Source: Telluria aromaticivorans
GTDB taxonomy: Bacteria > Pseudomonadota > Gammaproteobacteria > Burkholderiales > Burkholderiaceae_D
NCBI RefSeq assembly: GCF_013003915.1
Contig: NZ_JABAIV010000002.1
Location: 124,001 to 188,000 of the forward strand
DNA: 64,000 bases
Reading direction: 5' to 3'
Part shown: one piece after another, positions 47,144 through 56,024 of the stretch
Layout: every line of letters starts with the position of its first letter
Position numbering within the stretch: position 1 is the stretch's first letter
The notes under the pieces: model-generated
What the model was told of the DNA's origin: nothing
What the model saw: the letters and a program-made list of their open reading frames with translations, nothing else
Database searches by the model: none
Position numbers and translations under genes: made by a program

Positions 47144-47496
47144 CCGGCAAGGACACGAAGCGGCGCCAGAACGCCGTCGCGATCGCCTATGGCGCCGGCG
47201 ACGCGGCGCCCAGGGTCGTGGCCAAGGGCCAGGGCCTGGTCGCCGAGCAGATCATGCGCCGCGCGAGCGAGGCCGGGGTCTTCGTGCACGAGTCGAAAGA
47301 GCTGGTCCAGCTGCTGATGGGCGTGGACCTCGACCGTGAGATCCCCCCTGCCCTGTATCGCGCAATTGCGGAACTGTTGGCATGGCTATATCATATTGAG
47401 TCGGCTCAAAAGCATGGGACCCCAATGTCCCCGCCGGATCCGACGCCCCACCTCAACCTGGACGACGCGGCGAACGCCGGTATAAGCAATGAATAA
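47140..47496 (+). CDS. FlhB C-terminal-like (FhlB/YscU C-domain) protein
   Basis: 118 residues. RRQNAVAIAYGAGDAAPRVVAKGQG resembles the region just after the autocleavage site of FlhB, where family members have an NPTH motif; here the equivalent position lacks an NPTH. The core VAEQIMRRASEAGVFVHESKELVQLLMGVDLDREIPPALYRAIAELLAW matches the C-terminal half of FlhB. Such stand-alone domains can stand in for the FlhB C-terminus in export switching. The TM part of FlhB is absent. Confidence 0.82.
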   Translation: MTGKDTKRRQNAVAIAYGAGDAAPRVVAKGQGLVAEQIMRRASEAGVFVHESKELVQLLMGVDLDREIPPALYRAIAELLAWLYHIESAQKHGTPMSPPDPTPHLNLDDAANAGISNE

Positions 47497-48250
47497 TCAG
47501 GAACTGGAAAACTGGCACGACTACGAGGTGGAGTCGCGCCGTGAAATCGTGGCGCTGCTGCGCCAGATCGGCGAGAAGCACCAGCTGATCCGCATGCTGG
47601 TCAAGGGCGAGGCCGATGTCTGCGTCACCTCGATCCTCGAGGTCGATCCCGACACCAACACCATGGTGCTCGACCGCTCCATCGACCGCAGCCAGAACGA
47701 CCGCATCGTCGCCGCTGGCGAGGTGCGCTGCGAGACCTCGCTCGACAAGATCCGCATCCTGTTCACGGCCGACGAGCTGCGCCCGACCCAGTTCGAGGGC
47801 AGGGACGCGCTGCGCGCGGATATCCCCGCGACCCTGATCCGCCTGCAGCGCCGCGAGTATTACCGGATGGAGACGCCGGTGTCGAACCCGGTGCGCGCGA
47901 TCATCCCGCTGCCACCCGAGCTCGCCATCAGCACGGGCGCGAGTTCCGCCGTATTCCCGCTGCACGACATCAGCTGCGGCGGCATCGCCATCCTCGACAA
48001 CAAGCTCCAGCTCGACACCACGATCGGCGCCGACTTCCCGAACTGCCGCATCGAACTGCCCGAGATCGGACCGGTCACCGTGACGCTGCAGGTGCGCAAT
48101 TCGCTCGACATCACCCTGTTGAACAACAAATCCAACCGCCGTCTCGGCCTGCGATTCATCGACATCTCGCGTGGCGGCATGGCGGGCGTGCAGCGGTATA
48201 TCACCAAGCTCGAACGCGAACGCAATGCGCGCCTGGCCGGCCTGGCCTGA
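47489..48250 (+). CDS. ycgR: flagellar brake protein YcgR (PilZ domain)
   Basis: 253 residues. YcgR N-terminal domain (about 1-115) followed by a PilZ domain (about 120-240) with the c-di-GMP site LQRREYYRM (the RxxxR box) and HDISCGGIAIL (the DxSxxG box). When bound to c-di-GMP, YcgR slows the flagellar motor. It overlaps the FlhB-like gene by 8 bases. The two GGDEF proteins at 38039 and 48379 are obvious suppliers of the ligand in this window. Confidence 0.94.
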   Translation: MNNQELENWHDYEVESRREIVALLRQIGEKHQLIRMLVKGEADVCVTSILEVDPDTNTMVLDRSIDRSQNDRIVAAGEVRCETSLDKIRILFTADELRPTQFEGRDALRADIPATLIRLQRREYYRMETPVSNPVRAIIPLPPELAISTGASSAVFPLHDISCGGIAILDNKLQLDTTIGADFPNCRIELPEIGPVTVTLQVRNSLDITLLNNKSNRRLGLRFIDISRGGMAGVQRYITKLERERNARLAGLA

Positions 48251-48378
48251 GCTAGGCGCAGCATCATGGTGGTGACTTCCCTGCTGCGTCGAACCTGGTA
48301 GTTCTGATAGGTGATTTTTTATTAACGATCACTAATTCAGTTACACTAGCGGTACCTTATCCCAGGTATCGAGATGCC

Positions 48379-50019
48379 ATGCATTCCCCGGCCGCCAACT
48401 TTTTTTTCAGCGCGTTTGCGCATTCCGCCGTTGGTATGGCGCTGGTTGGGCTGCATGGCGGCTGGCTGGAGGTTAACCCTGCGCTGTGCCGTATGCTGGG
48501 TTACGCGCGCGACGATTTGATGGCGCGGACCTTCCAGGACGTCACGCATCCTGACGACCTGCCGCGTGACCTGGGGCTGATGAACCAGGTCCTGGCCGAG
48601 AAAATCGACTGCTACCACCTCGAGAAACGCTATCGCCAAGCCAACGGGGACATCATGTGGGGCCTTCTCACTGTGTCACTCACCCGCGACGTTGCCGGCC
48701 GTCCTGAATGTTTCCTTGCGCAGGTCATCGATATTACGCAGGAAAAGCAGGCAGTGGCCGAACGCGAGGCCTTCTTTGCGCTGTCGCCTGACCTGCTTGC
48801 CATTGCTGACCGACGCGGCTTCCTGGTCCAGGTCAATCCATCGTGGACTGAAACCCTGGGGTGGACTGCGGAAGAACTGACTTCGCGCCCCTTCATCGAC
48901 TACGTTCATCCCGACGATGTCGCCCGCACCCGGGCCGAAGCCGCGGCCGTGCGCCAGGGAGGACTGGCAAAAGGCTTCCGCAACCGCTCTCGCGACCGGC
49001 GAGGTGATTACCGCTGGCTCGAATGGAATACGCGCGAGGCGGGTAACAGCCTGCTGTACTGCACGGTACGGGACGTCACTTCCCAGATGGAGAACGAGGA
49101 CAGGCTGCGCAGCCAGGAACAAAAAATCCGTCTTCTCATCGATAACGCCAACGACGCCTTCCTCGGCATGAACGAGCTAGGCATCATTACTGAATGGAAC
49201 AAGCAGGCGGAGACCACCTTCGGCTGGTCGGCACAGGAAGCCATCGGGCAGCCGATGAGCGAGCTGCTGACACCCCCGCGGCTGCGCCAGCGCCATCTCG
49301 ACGGAGTGAGCACCTTCCTGCGCGATGGCCGCGAACAGGCCCGGCAAAAGCGGGTCGAGGTGCCGGCCTTGCGCAAGGACGGCTCTGAAATCATGGTCGA
49401 AGTCACGGTCGGGGTGGTCCCCTTCGCGGGTGAACAGTATTTCCACGCCTTCCTGCGCGACGTGTCCGAACAGCGCCGAATGACCGAACAATTGCATTAC
49501 CGTGCCACCCACGATTTTCTCACCGGCCTGCCAAACCGCTATGAATTCATGAGCCAGTTGCAGCATGCGATCGAGGCCGCAACGCGGGCTCCGCGCCCGC
49601 TGGTATTACTGTTCATCGACCTCGACGGCTTCAAGGCGGTGAATGACATGTTCGGCCATGAAACCGGCGACACCGTGCTGATCGAATTCGGCCGCCGCCT
49701 GGAACACGCGGTACGGCGCACCGACCTGGTGGCGCGGCTGGCAGGCGACGAATTCATGGTGGTGCTCGACCACGTCCCGGAGTTGTCCTACGACGCCATC
49801 GAGGTCAGCCGCAAGATCCTCGAGGCTGCCGGCCAGCCCTATGCCGGGGTCGCAGGCCGCCTTGAACTGGGCGCCAGCATCGGCGTCGCGCACTACCTGC
49901 AGGGCGATACCGCCGACACCCTGCTGTCGCGCGCCGACGCGGCCATGTATGTGGCGAAGAATGCGGGCAAGAGCCGGGTTGCGTACTTGCGCGAGGGTGA
50001 ATGGGTGGTGAGTAGCTGA
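48379..50019 (+). CDS. multi-PAS diguanylate cyclase
   Basis: 546 residues. Three PAS/PAC units (about 8-120, 125-240, 245-370) precede a GGDEF domain (about 375-546). The active-site motif is AGDEF (RLAGDEFMVVL), one residue from the consensus but usually active, with an I-site RxxD (RRTD) five residues before. There is no EAL domain and no transmembrane segment. It likely responds to a cofactor or small ligand at the PAS domains. The start at 48379 gives a canonical first PAS sequence. Confidence 0.9.
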   Translation: MHSPAANFFFSAFAHSAVGMALVGLHGGWLEVNPALCRMLGYARDDLMARTFQDVTHPDDLPRDLGLMNQVLAEKIDCYHLEKRYRQANGDIMWGLLTVSLTRDVAGRPECFLAQVIDITQEKQAVAEREAFFALSPDLLAIADRRGFLVQVNPSWTETLGWTAEELTSRPFIDYVHPDDVARTRAEAAAVRQGGLAKGFRNRSRDRRGDYRWLEWNTREAGNSLLYCTVRDVTSQMENEDRLRSQEQKIRLLIDNANDAFLGMNELGIITEWNKQAETTFGWSAQEAIGQPMSELLTPPRLRQRHLDGVSTFLRDGREQARQKRVEVPALRKDGSEIMVEVTVGVVPFAGEQYFHAFLRDVSEQRRMTEQLHYRATHDFLTGLPNRYEFMSQLQHAIEAATRAPRPLVLLFIDLDGFKAVNDMFGHETGDTVLIEFGRRLEHAVRRTDLVARLAGDEFMVVLDHVPELSYDAIEVSRKILEAAGQPYAGVAGRLELGASIGVAHYLQGDTADTLLSRADAAMYVAKNAGKSRVAYLREGEWVVSS

Positions 50020-50057
50020 TCGCCGCGTGAATAGGAGCATGCCGGACAATTCACAAT

Positions 50058-50181
50058 TGCCCGTGAATTGCCGCGAATCGTAGGGTGGGCAGGTTTCCTG
50101 CCCACGCGGTGACAGGTTGACGATGATAAATCGCGGCAGTTCCGGCGGTGGTTGAACTGCCCGTGAATTGCCGCGAATCGT
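50058..50181. repeat. REP arm (pair 8, remodelled) flanked by a 24-bp direct repeat
   Basis: A REP arm (CGTAGGGTGGGCAGG... ACGCGGTGACAG) lies at 50079-50112. A 24-bp sequence beginning TGCCCGTGAATTGCCG and ending CGAATCGT occurs at 50058-50081 and again, identical, at 50158-50181, exactly 100 bases later. The second copy stands where the partner arm should run: TTGAAC is present, then the direct repeat replaces the rest. Confidence 0.8.
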
Positions 50182-50186
50182 CGGTT

Positions 50187-50819
50187 CTAGGCCCCGGCAC
50201 TTGCCCCGCCTCCCGGCCGGATCAGCCCCCGCTGGGTCGCCACCACCACCGCATGGGTGCGCGCCGTTGCATCGAGCTTGCTCATCACGCCCTTGACGTG
50301 GGTTTTCACGGTGCCGACCCCGATCCCCAGCTTGCGTGCGATCGACTTGTTGCAGCAGCCCTGCGCCAGCAGCTCCAGCACGTCGGTCTCGCGCCCGGTG
50401 AGCGCTTCGCGCGTGAGGCTGTCGGCGACGCTGCGCGTCATCGATTCGCTCAGGTAGCGCTGGCCGCGCGCCAGCAGGCCGACCGCGTGCGACAGTTCGT
50501 CCGGTGCGCAGGACTGCAGCAGGTAGCCCGACACCCCGGCATCCATCGCCAGGCGCACTTCCCACTCCTTGTCGAACTGCGTAACGACCAGCACCCCGGG
50601 CGGCGGCCCGGCTACCGCGGACTTGCCGGCGGGCTGGCGCGCCAAGGCGATGCCGGCGTCGTAGTCGGTAATGAGCACCCGCGCAACGCTCTGGGCCTCC
50701 GGCTGTCCCAGCTGGGTACTGACGCGCAGGCCGGGATTCCCGGACAAAACGGCATGCATACCAACGGTCATGATCGGGTCGGCGTGCATGATGTGGACGG
50801 CGAATAGATTCGGTTGCAT
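50187..50819 (-). CDS. LuxR/NarL family regulator with degenerate receiver domain
   Basis: 210 residues from the ATG at 50819, chosen because GGAG lies 7 bases upstream. The C-terminal LuxR helix-turn-helix is intact (LTGRETDVLELLAQGCCNKSIARKLGIGVGTVKTHVKGVM). The receiver-like N-terminus (IMHADPIMTVGMHAVLS) has only weak aspartate candidates (VLITDYDAG) and lacks the usual LLDI pattern, so phosphorylation control is uncertain. It is convergent with the PAS-GGDEF gene. No kinase is adjacent. Confidence 0.85.
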   Translation of the reverse strand: MQPNLFAVHIMHADPIMTVGMHAVLSGNPGLRVSTQLGQPEAQSVARVLITDYDAGIALARQPAGKSAVAGPPPGVLVVTQFDKEWEVRLAMDAGVSGYLLQSCAPDELSHAVGLLARGQRYLSESMTRSVADSLTREALTGRETDVLELLAQGCCNKSIARKLGIGVGTVKTHVKGVMSKLDATARTHAVVVATQRGLIRPGGGASAGA

Positions 50820-50981
50820 GTGCATGCTCCTGCGTAGGGCAGCGGCAATGGCGCGGCTAGCTCCCATATTGAAACGACAACGCCGGCAAGGCAAGCAATG
50901 ATATGTAAAAACTGGTTAAAGTGTCTCTCCGGCGTCAGGGGCCCCTCCGTATAAGGGCGTATGCGATATACTTGGCCGATC

Positions 50982-51443
50982 ATGCGCCTGACTTCCTTCA
51001 CCGATTACACCTTGCGGACCCTGCTCCACCTCGGCAGCAATCCCGGCCGGCTCGTGACGATCCAGGAAATCGCGGACCTGCACAGCATCTCCAAGAACCA
51101 CCTCATGAAAGTGGTGCACGAGCTGGGCCGCAATGGCGTCATCGAGACCATTCGCGGTCGCAACGGCGGTTTCCGGCTGGCGCACCGGCCCGACGAAATC
51201 AATATCGGCGCCGTGGTGCGCCAGAGCGAGAGCGATTTCTACATGGCCGAGTGCTTCGACCCGGGCGGAAATCCCTGCGGCCTGGTCAAGGCCTGCGCGC
51301 TCAAAGGCGTGCTGACCAACGCCACCGCCGCCTACCTCGCCGAGCTCGACCGCCACACGCTCGCCATGCTGCTGCCGGAACCGGCGCCGCGCGATGGCAG
51401 CGTCCCGATGACCTTCCAGCGCAAGGAAGCGCAGGCGGCGTAG
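50982..51443 (+). CDS. nsrR: NsrR-like Rrf2 family regulator
   Basis: 153 residues from the ATG at 50982, giving the typical MRLTSFTDYTLRTLL start; an ATG 21 bases earlier is possible. The Rrf2 winged helix ends in TIRGRNGGFRLA. Three cysteines (residues 91, 99, 105; ECFDPGGNPCGLVKACALKG) match the Fe-S ligands of NsrR apart from spacing (E. coli C91, C96, C102). NsrR senses nitric oxide. No hmp or norB gene is nearby. Confidence 0.82.
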   Translation: MRLTSFTDYTLRTLLHLGSNPGRLVTIQEIADLHSISKNHLMKVVHELGRNGVIETIRGRNGGFRLAHRPDEINIGAVVRQSESDFYMAECFDPGGNPCGLVKACALKGVLTNATAAYLAELDRHTLAMLLPEPAPRDGSVPMTFQRKEAQAA

Positions 51444-51513
51444 GTAAAAATTACTTTTCTGCAATCATGTATGGCGGTAGGCTTGGCCTTATTCGCCTTC
51501 GCCGCCGAATGCC

Positions 51514-51820
51514 ATGCATGCTTTCAAACGTCTTGCCCTGCCCCTCCTTCTTCTCGCAACATGCATGGGCGCCGCCTGCGCCGCTCCTGCCACGCCAGGC
51601 TGGGAAGCCGCAGTGCGCAAGGCCGACGCCTCTTACTGGGACGCCTATAGCCGCCGTGATCCGGCTGCGATAAATGCCTTCCTTGCCGACGACGTCGAGT
51701 TCTACCACGACCGCGGCGGTACGCTGATGGGCAAGGCCGAGCTTGGCAAGGCCAACGATGGGATGAAAACCAGCAAGGCACACCTGCGCCGCGTCCTGGT
51801 TCCCGGCACCCTGCACGTGT
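51514..51820 (+). pseudogene. truncated exported NTF2/DUF4440-like protein
   Basis: The first 102 residues look genuine: signal peptide ALPLLLLATCMGAACA, then SYWDAYSRRDPAAINAFLADDVEFYHDRGG and MGKAELGKAN, a DUF4440/SnoaL-like start. At about 51820 the sequence becomes foreign: the frame stays open to 52224 by chance, but the following codons do not continue the fold. The join is immediately before a receiver-domain fragment. Probably inactive. Confidence 0.7.
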
Positions 51821-51821
51821 G

Positions 51822-51914
51822 GACGAGCAGCGCAGCCTGGCAGCCGGCTTCAAGCGCCACTTGGTCAAGCCCATCGACGCCCAACTGCTGCTGGGCGCTG
51901 TCAACGCTGCCTGA
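51822..51914 (+). pseudogene. C-terminal scrap of a response-regulator receiver domain
   Basis: Thirty residues to a TGA in a different frame from the preceding gene: DEQRSLAAGFKRHLVKPIDA followed by QLLLGAVNAA. GFxxHLVKP-[IV]D is the end of hybrid-kinase receiver domains, with the conserved Lys. The rest of that gene is missing, so a deletion has joined two genes here. Confidence 0.7.
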
Positions 51915-52227
51915 GGCAAGCGTCGCCCTGGCCACGTTGCTGTTCCGCTTCCCCTGGCGGCAGGGTGGCCGGCTGCGCCGGCCGTGCGTTCAGGTCACCG
52001 ATGCACAGCGGCAAATCACACCGGAGTTGAACGCGCGGCCGGAAAATCCGGCCACCCTACGTTTTCCAGCCGGTTTTGTCCCAAAAAGGCAACGCCTGCT
52101 ATGTCCGTTTCCGCACAGAACGAACTCTTGGCCAGGGATATGCTTGAGGTGTGACGGGGCGCATCCATTGCCCGATTCCATGAGCTCGACCACTGGCCGA
52201 TTACTGCAGCTTTACCGAAACTGAACC
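51915..52227. other. 313-bp region before the ABC transporter
   Basis: Contains a repeat pair (51961-52061) and about 165 bases with no recognised gene or promoter before the ABC transporter start. Codons upstream of 52228 do not look coding. Confidence 0.55.
51961..52061. repeat. BIME-like repeat pair 9 (diverged)
   Basis: Left arm AGGGTGGCCGGCTGCGCCGG...GTGCGTTCA; right arm on the minus strand CGTAGGGTGGCCGG...GCGCGTTCAACTCC. Both have the TTCAA-type tail and GGCC instead of GGGC in the stem. Confidence 0.75.
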
Positions 52228-54081
52228 ATGCCTACCCCTGCCAGCACCAACGCCGCGACGAACGACATTCCGGCCGCCACCAAGAACCGGCGCCGGGCGC
52301 CCTTGTCCCTCGCTGCATGGAAGCAATTCGTCAGTGTCGCTAAGCCCTACTGGCTGGAAGAAGAAAAAAAGAAGGCGTGGTTCCTGCTGTCGCTCCTGAT
52401 CGTGCTGATGCTGGTCGAGACCAAGTTCGCCGTCATGCTCAACAACGAGGCCGGCGAGATGACCTCGGCGCTGGCCGGCAAGGACGGCGGCCGATTCTGG
52501 GGATCGGTGCGGGCCTGCCTGACCATCCTGGCCTTCGCGATCCCGATCTACGCCTTCTATTACTACATGCGCGACCTGTTCGCCAACCACTGGCGGCGCT
52601 GGCTCACCAGCCGTTTCCTCGACAGCTACCTGAAGGGGCGCAAATATTACGAGCTCGGCTCCAGCAGCGAGATCGACAACCCCGACCAGCGCATCAGCGA
52701 AGACATCAACACCTTCACCGGCAGGTCGATCCACTTCCTCTTGATTTTCCTCGGCTCGATCATGCAGCTGGTCGCCTTCAGCGCCGTGCTGTGGTCGATC
52801 TCGCACCTGCTGGTCGGCGTATTGGCGGTCTACGCGCTGGCAGGTACCGCGATCGCCCTCTACGTCTTCGGCAACCCGCTGATCCGCCTGAACTTCTGGC
52901 AGCTGCGGCTGGAAGCGGACTTCCGCTTCAGCCTGATGCGCGTGCGCGAAAACGCCGAGTCGATCGCCTTCTACCGCGGCGAGGAGCAAGAGCGCGCCCA
53001 CATCGACAGCAAGTTCGACAAGGTAATCCAGAACTTCGCCCGCCTGATCAAGAAGCAACGCAACCTCAACCTGTTCCAGCGCACTTTCAGCCAGCTCACG
53101 CTGGTGCTGCCCTTCGTGATCCTGGCCCAGGGCGTCCTGTCCGGCGAACTCGAAGTGGGCCGGGCGATCCAGGCAGCCGGGGCATTTACTGCCGTGCTCG
53201 CTGCGGTGGGCGTCATCGTCGACAATTTCGAGAGCCTGAGCCGCTTCGTGGCGGGCATCGACCGCCTGCAGGGCTTGTCCAGGCTGGTGCTGCCCGACGC
53301 GGAACCCAAGCTTGATGCCGACATCAAGCATCCGCGCATCCAGCGCCATCCGGGCGAGCGTCTCGCGCTGGATGCCCTCACCCTGCATCCGCCACGCTCC
53401 GAGCGTGTGCTGATCAAGGAGCTGAGCCTGGCCCTGAGGCCGGGCGACGCGCTCCTGATCACCGGCGACAGCGGTTGCGGCAAGAGCTCGCTGCTGCGCG
53501 CAATCGCGGGGCTGTGGCATACCGGCAGCGGCGCGATCCACCATCCGCCTGCGGAAGATTTCTTCTTCCTGCCCCAGCAGCCCTACCTGCAGCACGGCAC
53601 CCTGCGCAGCCAGCTGATCTACCCGAGCGCGCAGTCCGACCTGGGCGACGAGGAGCTGCTGGATATCCTGGAGCAGGTCCACCTGCCCCACCTGGCCGAG
53701 CGCGTCGGCGGCCTGGGCGCCGAGCAGGACTGGGAAAAGCTGTTGTCGGTCGGCGAACAGCAACGCCTGGCCTTCGGCCGCGTGCTGGTGCACGCACCGC
53801 GCATCGTGATCCTGGACGAAGCGACCAGTGCGCTCGACAGCAGCAACGAAGCCTCGCTGTATGCGCGCCTGCGTGAAAGCGGGACCACCCTGATCAGTAT
53901 TGCGCACCGGCCGGCAGTACTGCGCCACCATACCCATGTGCTGCGCTTGCTGGGTGAAGGGGCGTGGGAGCTGCATGAGGCGAGTGGGTATCAGTTCGAT
54001 GGGCAGCTGCCGGAATCGCGCGCCAGCGCTGCCGATGTGCCGACGACGCGGGAAGCGCGTGTGGTCGCGGTCGCGGGGTAG
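52228..54081 (+). CDS. ABC transporter, fused permease and ATPase, SbmA/BacA-YddA type
   Basis: 617 residues. The N-terminal membrane domain (about 45-340, six expected helices; AWFLLSLLIVLMLVETKFAVML first) has the SbmA/BacA/YddA-like stretch YELGSSSEIDNPDQRISEDINTF and ESIAFYRGEEQE. The C-terminal ATPase has Walker A GDSGCGKSS (about 412), signature LSVGEQQR (about 506) and Walker B VILDEATSALDS (about 528). Relatives move peptides or very-long-chain acyl compounds. The substrate is unknown. Start at 52228 follows the relic region. Confidence 0.92.
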   Translation: MPTPASTNAATNDIPAATKNRRRAPLSLAAWKQFVSVAKPYWLEEEKKKAWFLLSLLIVLMLVETKFAVMLNNEAGEMTSALAGKDGGRFWGSVRACLTILAFAIPIYAFYYYMRDLFANHWRRWLTSRFLDSYLKGRKYYELGSSSEIDNPDQRISEDINTFTGRSIHFLLIFLGSIMQLVAFSAVLWSISHLLVGVLAVYALAGTAIALYVFGNPLIRLNFWQLRLEADFRFSLMRVRENAESIAFYRGEEQERAHIDSKFDKVIQNFARLIKKQRNLNLFQRTFSQLTLVLPFVILAQGVLSGELEVGRAIQAAGAFTAVLAAVGVIVDNFESLSRFVAGIDRLQGLSRLVLPDAEPKLDADIKHPRIQRHPGERLALDALTLHPPRSERVLIKELSLALRPGDALLITGDSGCGKSSLLRAIAGLWHTGSGAIHHPPAEDFFFLPQQPYLQHGTLRSQLIYPSAQSDLGDEELLDILEQVHLPHLAERVGGLGAEQDWEKLLSVGEQQRLAFGRVLVHAPRIVILDEATSALDSSNEASLYARLRESGTTLISIAHRPAVLRHHTHVLRLLGEGAWELHEASGYQFDGQLPESRASAADVPTTREARVVAVAG

Positions 54082-54187
54082 GCTGGCGGGAACGACCGGG
54101 ACGGTCAGGCGTTAGCAAACGTAACTTCGATTGAAACCCAGCGGCGCAAGCCTAGACTGGGCTGAAGCCAAGCTAATGGGGGTGGAG

Positions 54188-54472
54188 ATGACTATCCGAA
54201 GCGTACGAATGTTGACACGGTGTGCAGCGGGACTGCTGCTCGCTGCCGGGCTCGGGGGATGCGCCGTGTATGGGCCGCCCTCCGGCTACTCTGGCTATGA
54301 TCCCTATTACGGGAACAGTGGCTACTCCGGCTATTACGGTTCGCCCGTGGAGCTGAACCTTGGCCTCGGCTACTACGGTGGCAACCGTCATGGAGACTAT
54401 CGCCGCGATGGGCACAGGCATGACCGACGGCACCATGATGGTCGACGAGGCCGTGACCGGGGCCGCGATTAG
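54188..54472 (+). CDS. small Gly/Tyr-rich putative lipoprotein
   Basis: 94 residues from the ATG at 54188. The signal ends LLAAGLGGC (lipobox LGGC). The mature part has a Tyr/Gly repeat (GYSGYDPYYGNSGYSGYYG) and a tail rich in His, Arg and Asp (RRDGHRHDRRHHDGRRGRDRGRD) that could bind metal. No named family was recognised. Confidence 0.65.
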   Translation: MTIRSVRMLTRCAAGLLLAAGLGGCAVYGPPSGYSGYDPYYGNSGYSGYYGSPVELNLGLGYYGGNRHGDYRRDGHRHDRRHHDGRRGRDRGRD

Positions 54473-54540
54473 GTAGATCCGGAGCCCGCTTCCCGTTGAG
54501 CGACAGCGTGATGCTTTCGACGGGCGGCGGCTGTCCGGCG

Positions 54541-54563
54541 GTCTGCTTTCGACCAAAGCAGAC
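54541..54563. repeat. short hairpin GTCTGCTTT-CGACC-AAAGCAGAC
   Basis: A perfect 9-bp stem with a 5-base loop after the lipoprotein gene, not followed by a T run. Nothing else is recognised between 54473 and 54670. Confidence 0.55.
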
Positions 54564-54670
54564 CTTCCGCGACTGCGTTTAATTTGTTCTCGATCAGAAG
54601 ATCGGATCCATTGTTATTTACCAAATCTCACCATTTGGCCGACAGCAGAAGCAACAATCTATCGATCTGC

Positions 54671-54910
54671 CTACGAGCGACTTTCTGGATCAGTTCGTCG
54701 TTCAGGAGGAATGCCCTCCTCAAAGCCCGCTACGAACAGCATGAGCAAGTCGTTGGCAACTTTCTCATGTCCTGCTTCCAGCAAGTCATTTGCGATCTTT
54801 GTCAGCTCGACCGGGCTGGCCTTAGCGTCCATGTTATCGACTGCATGTCTTGTCACCTTGCCAAGCTGGAACGCTAACTCAGCAATCATAGTTTTTTCTG
54901 TGGCACTCAT
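54671..54910 (-). CDS. hypothetical small helical protein
   Basis: 79 residues: [20 protein letters not shown] at the start, then [35 protein letters not shown]. The amphipathic helices and Leu/Ala spacing look like a real folded protein, and codon use is not a mere shadow of an opposite gene. No family recognised. A weak AAGAG lies upstream. Confidence 0.55.
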   Translation of the reverse strand: MSATEKTMIAELAFQLGKVTRHAVDNMDAKASPVELTKIANDLLEAGHEKVANDLLMLFVAGFEEGIPPERRTDPESRS

Positions 54911-55341
54911 TCACACTCTTTCATCTTGGTCGCGCGCTTGTTCACGCTAAGGTCTGTCGCAGGCCGAACCTGCCCGCTCGGCGCAGCATATCAGGTTGCC
55001 GTTGAGGGAGGTCACGGTTGGTACGAACGGCAGGAAACGACCCGAAGCGGTCATAACACGCCAAGCCTTTCCAGCTATGTCTGCGATGCCCGATGGCGAA
55101 TCTGCCGCTCTTGCGGATAAGGATCGTGATCAGCCGGATCACTCGGTATGTACTCACCGCGCTCATGCAAGCAATAGCAGTTCGTCATCGCGTCCACGTG
55201 GTATGACGCCTCGAATGTTGCAACCAAACGTGCGCCGTCACCAGGTTGTGCTCGAGCATCTTGCCCGGCCCAACGAGGCAGAGCGAGTCGAGCAACAGGT
55301 CAATGGGTTCATGGCCGCATGCGCTTTACCGACCGTCATCA
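54911..55341. other. 431-bp region without a recognised gene
   Basis: Short open frames exist on both strands but none has a recognisable protein or ribosome site. The base composition is lower in GC than the neighbouring genes. It may hold debris of a lost gene; nothing can be named. Confidence 0.5.
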
Positions 55342-55878
55342 TTACTTTTCCTTGTTGATCATCTGCAGAAGCTTGAACGCTTCTCGCTCGATCGCCGGTT
55401 CGGCCTCCGCCAGTTGCTTGCTCGCCTGAACATAGGCAGCACGCTTGCGTTCCTTCTTTTCTTCCGGCGGGACGACCGGCTTCATGCCCGGCATCATGAT
55501 CTGCGAGCCGCTGTTGTACTTCTGATGGATGACCTTCTTGCCGTAGGGAGTGCCATAGAAACGGGTCATCTCGGTGGCGGTATCGGCAGAAATGACGGAC
55601 GCCAGTGGCGCCGCCATGCGCTGGTACACCACTGCCGGCGGCGTTTTGTCGAGCTTGGCAAACACGGCCTTGCGCTGCGCTTCGCTTTGATAGCGGCTGC
55701 GGGCGGCAACGCCGCGCACGACCTTTTCGGCCTGCATGGCGCCAAGCAGGTCGTGCACTGCCTTGATGTGGACGGGTGTCATCGCCGCAGCCTGGCTTGC
55801 GGGCGCCGGCGCGGCGGCGAAGGCGGGAGTGACGGAAAGCAGCGATACGCCGAGCAGGGCTTGAACTGCAAACTTCAT
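55342..55878 (-). CDS. exported DUF2059-like protein
   Basis: 178 residues from the ATG at 55878, with AAAGGAAC upstream. A signal peptide ends about residue 22 (LLGVSLLSVTPAFAAAP). The stretch EMTRFYGTPYGKKVIHQKYNSG matches the DUF2059 pattern (FYxSPxGxK). The tail is Lys/Glu-rich (EEKKERKRAAYVQASKQLAEAEP). Probably a periplasmic protein of unknown role. Confidence 0.7.
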   Translation of the reverse strand: MKFAVQALLGVSLLSVTPAFAAAPAPASQAAAMTPVHIKAVHDLLGAMQAEKVVRGVAARSRYQSEAQRKAVFAKLDKTPPAVVYQRMAAPLASVISADTATEMTRFYGTPYGKKVIHQKYNSGSQIMMPGMKPVVPPEEKKERKRAAYVQASKQLAEAEPAIEREAFKLLQMINKEK

Positions 55879-56024
55879 GGTGTTCCTTTCGGATGAGGAT
55901 GAGCTCGCCACTCGCGCGCGGGCGGGAATGACGCATGTCGAACGAGACAATGCATGCCTGTTTGCAGGCAGCCGATTTTAACCGGGAGACCGGCAGGCTG
56001 GTGACACGCCAGACCGCATGGAAC

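Noticed and set aside
51821-52224. Remaining open frame after the DUF4440-like start as a full 236-residue protein
   Set aside because: After about residue 102 the sequence is low-similarity, Ser/Trp/Pro/Cys-rich and coincides with a receiver scrap and a repeat pair in other frames.
54541-54563. Hairpin after the small lipoprotein gene as an intrinsic terminator
   Set aside because: No T run follows on either strand, so it is listed only as a hairpin.
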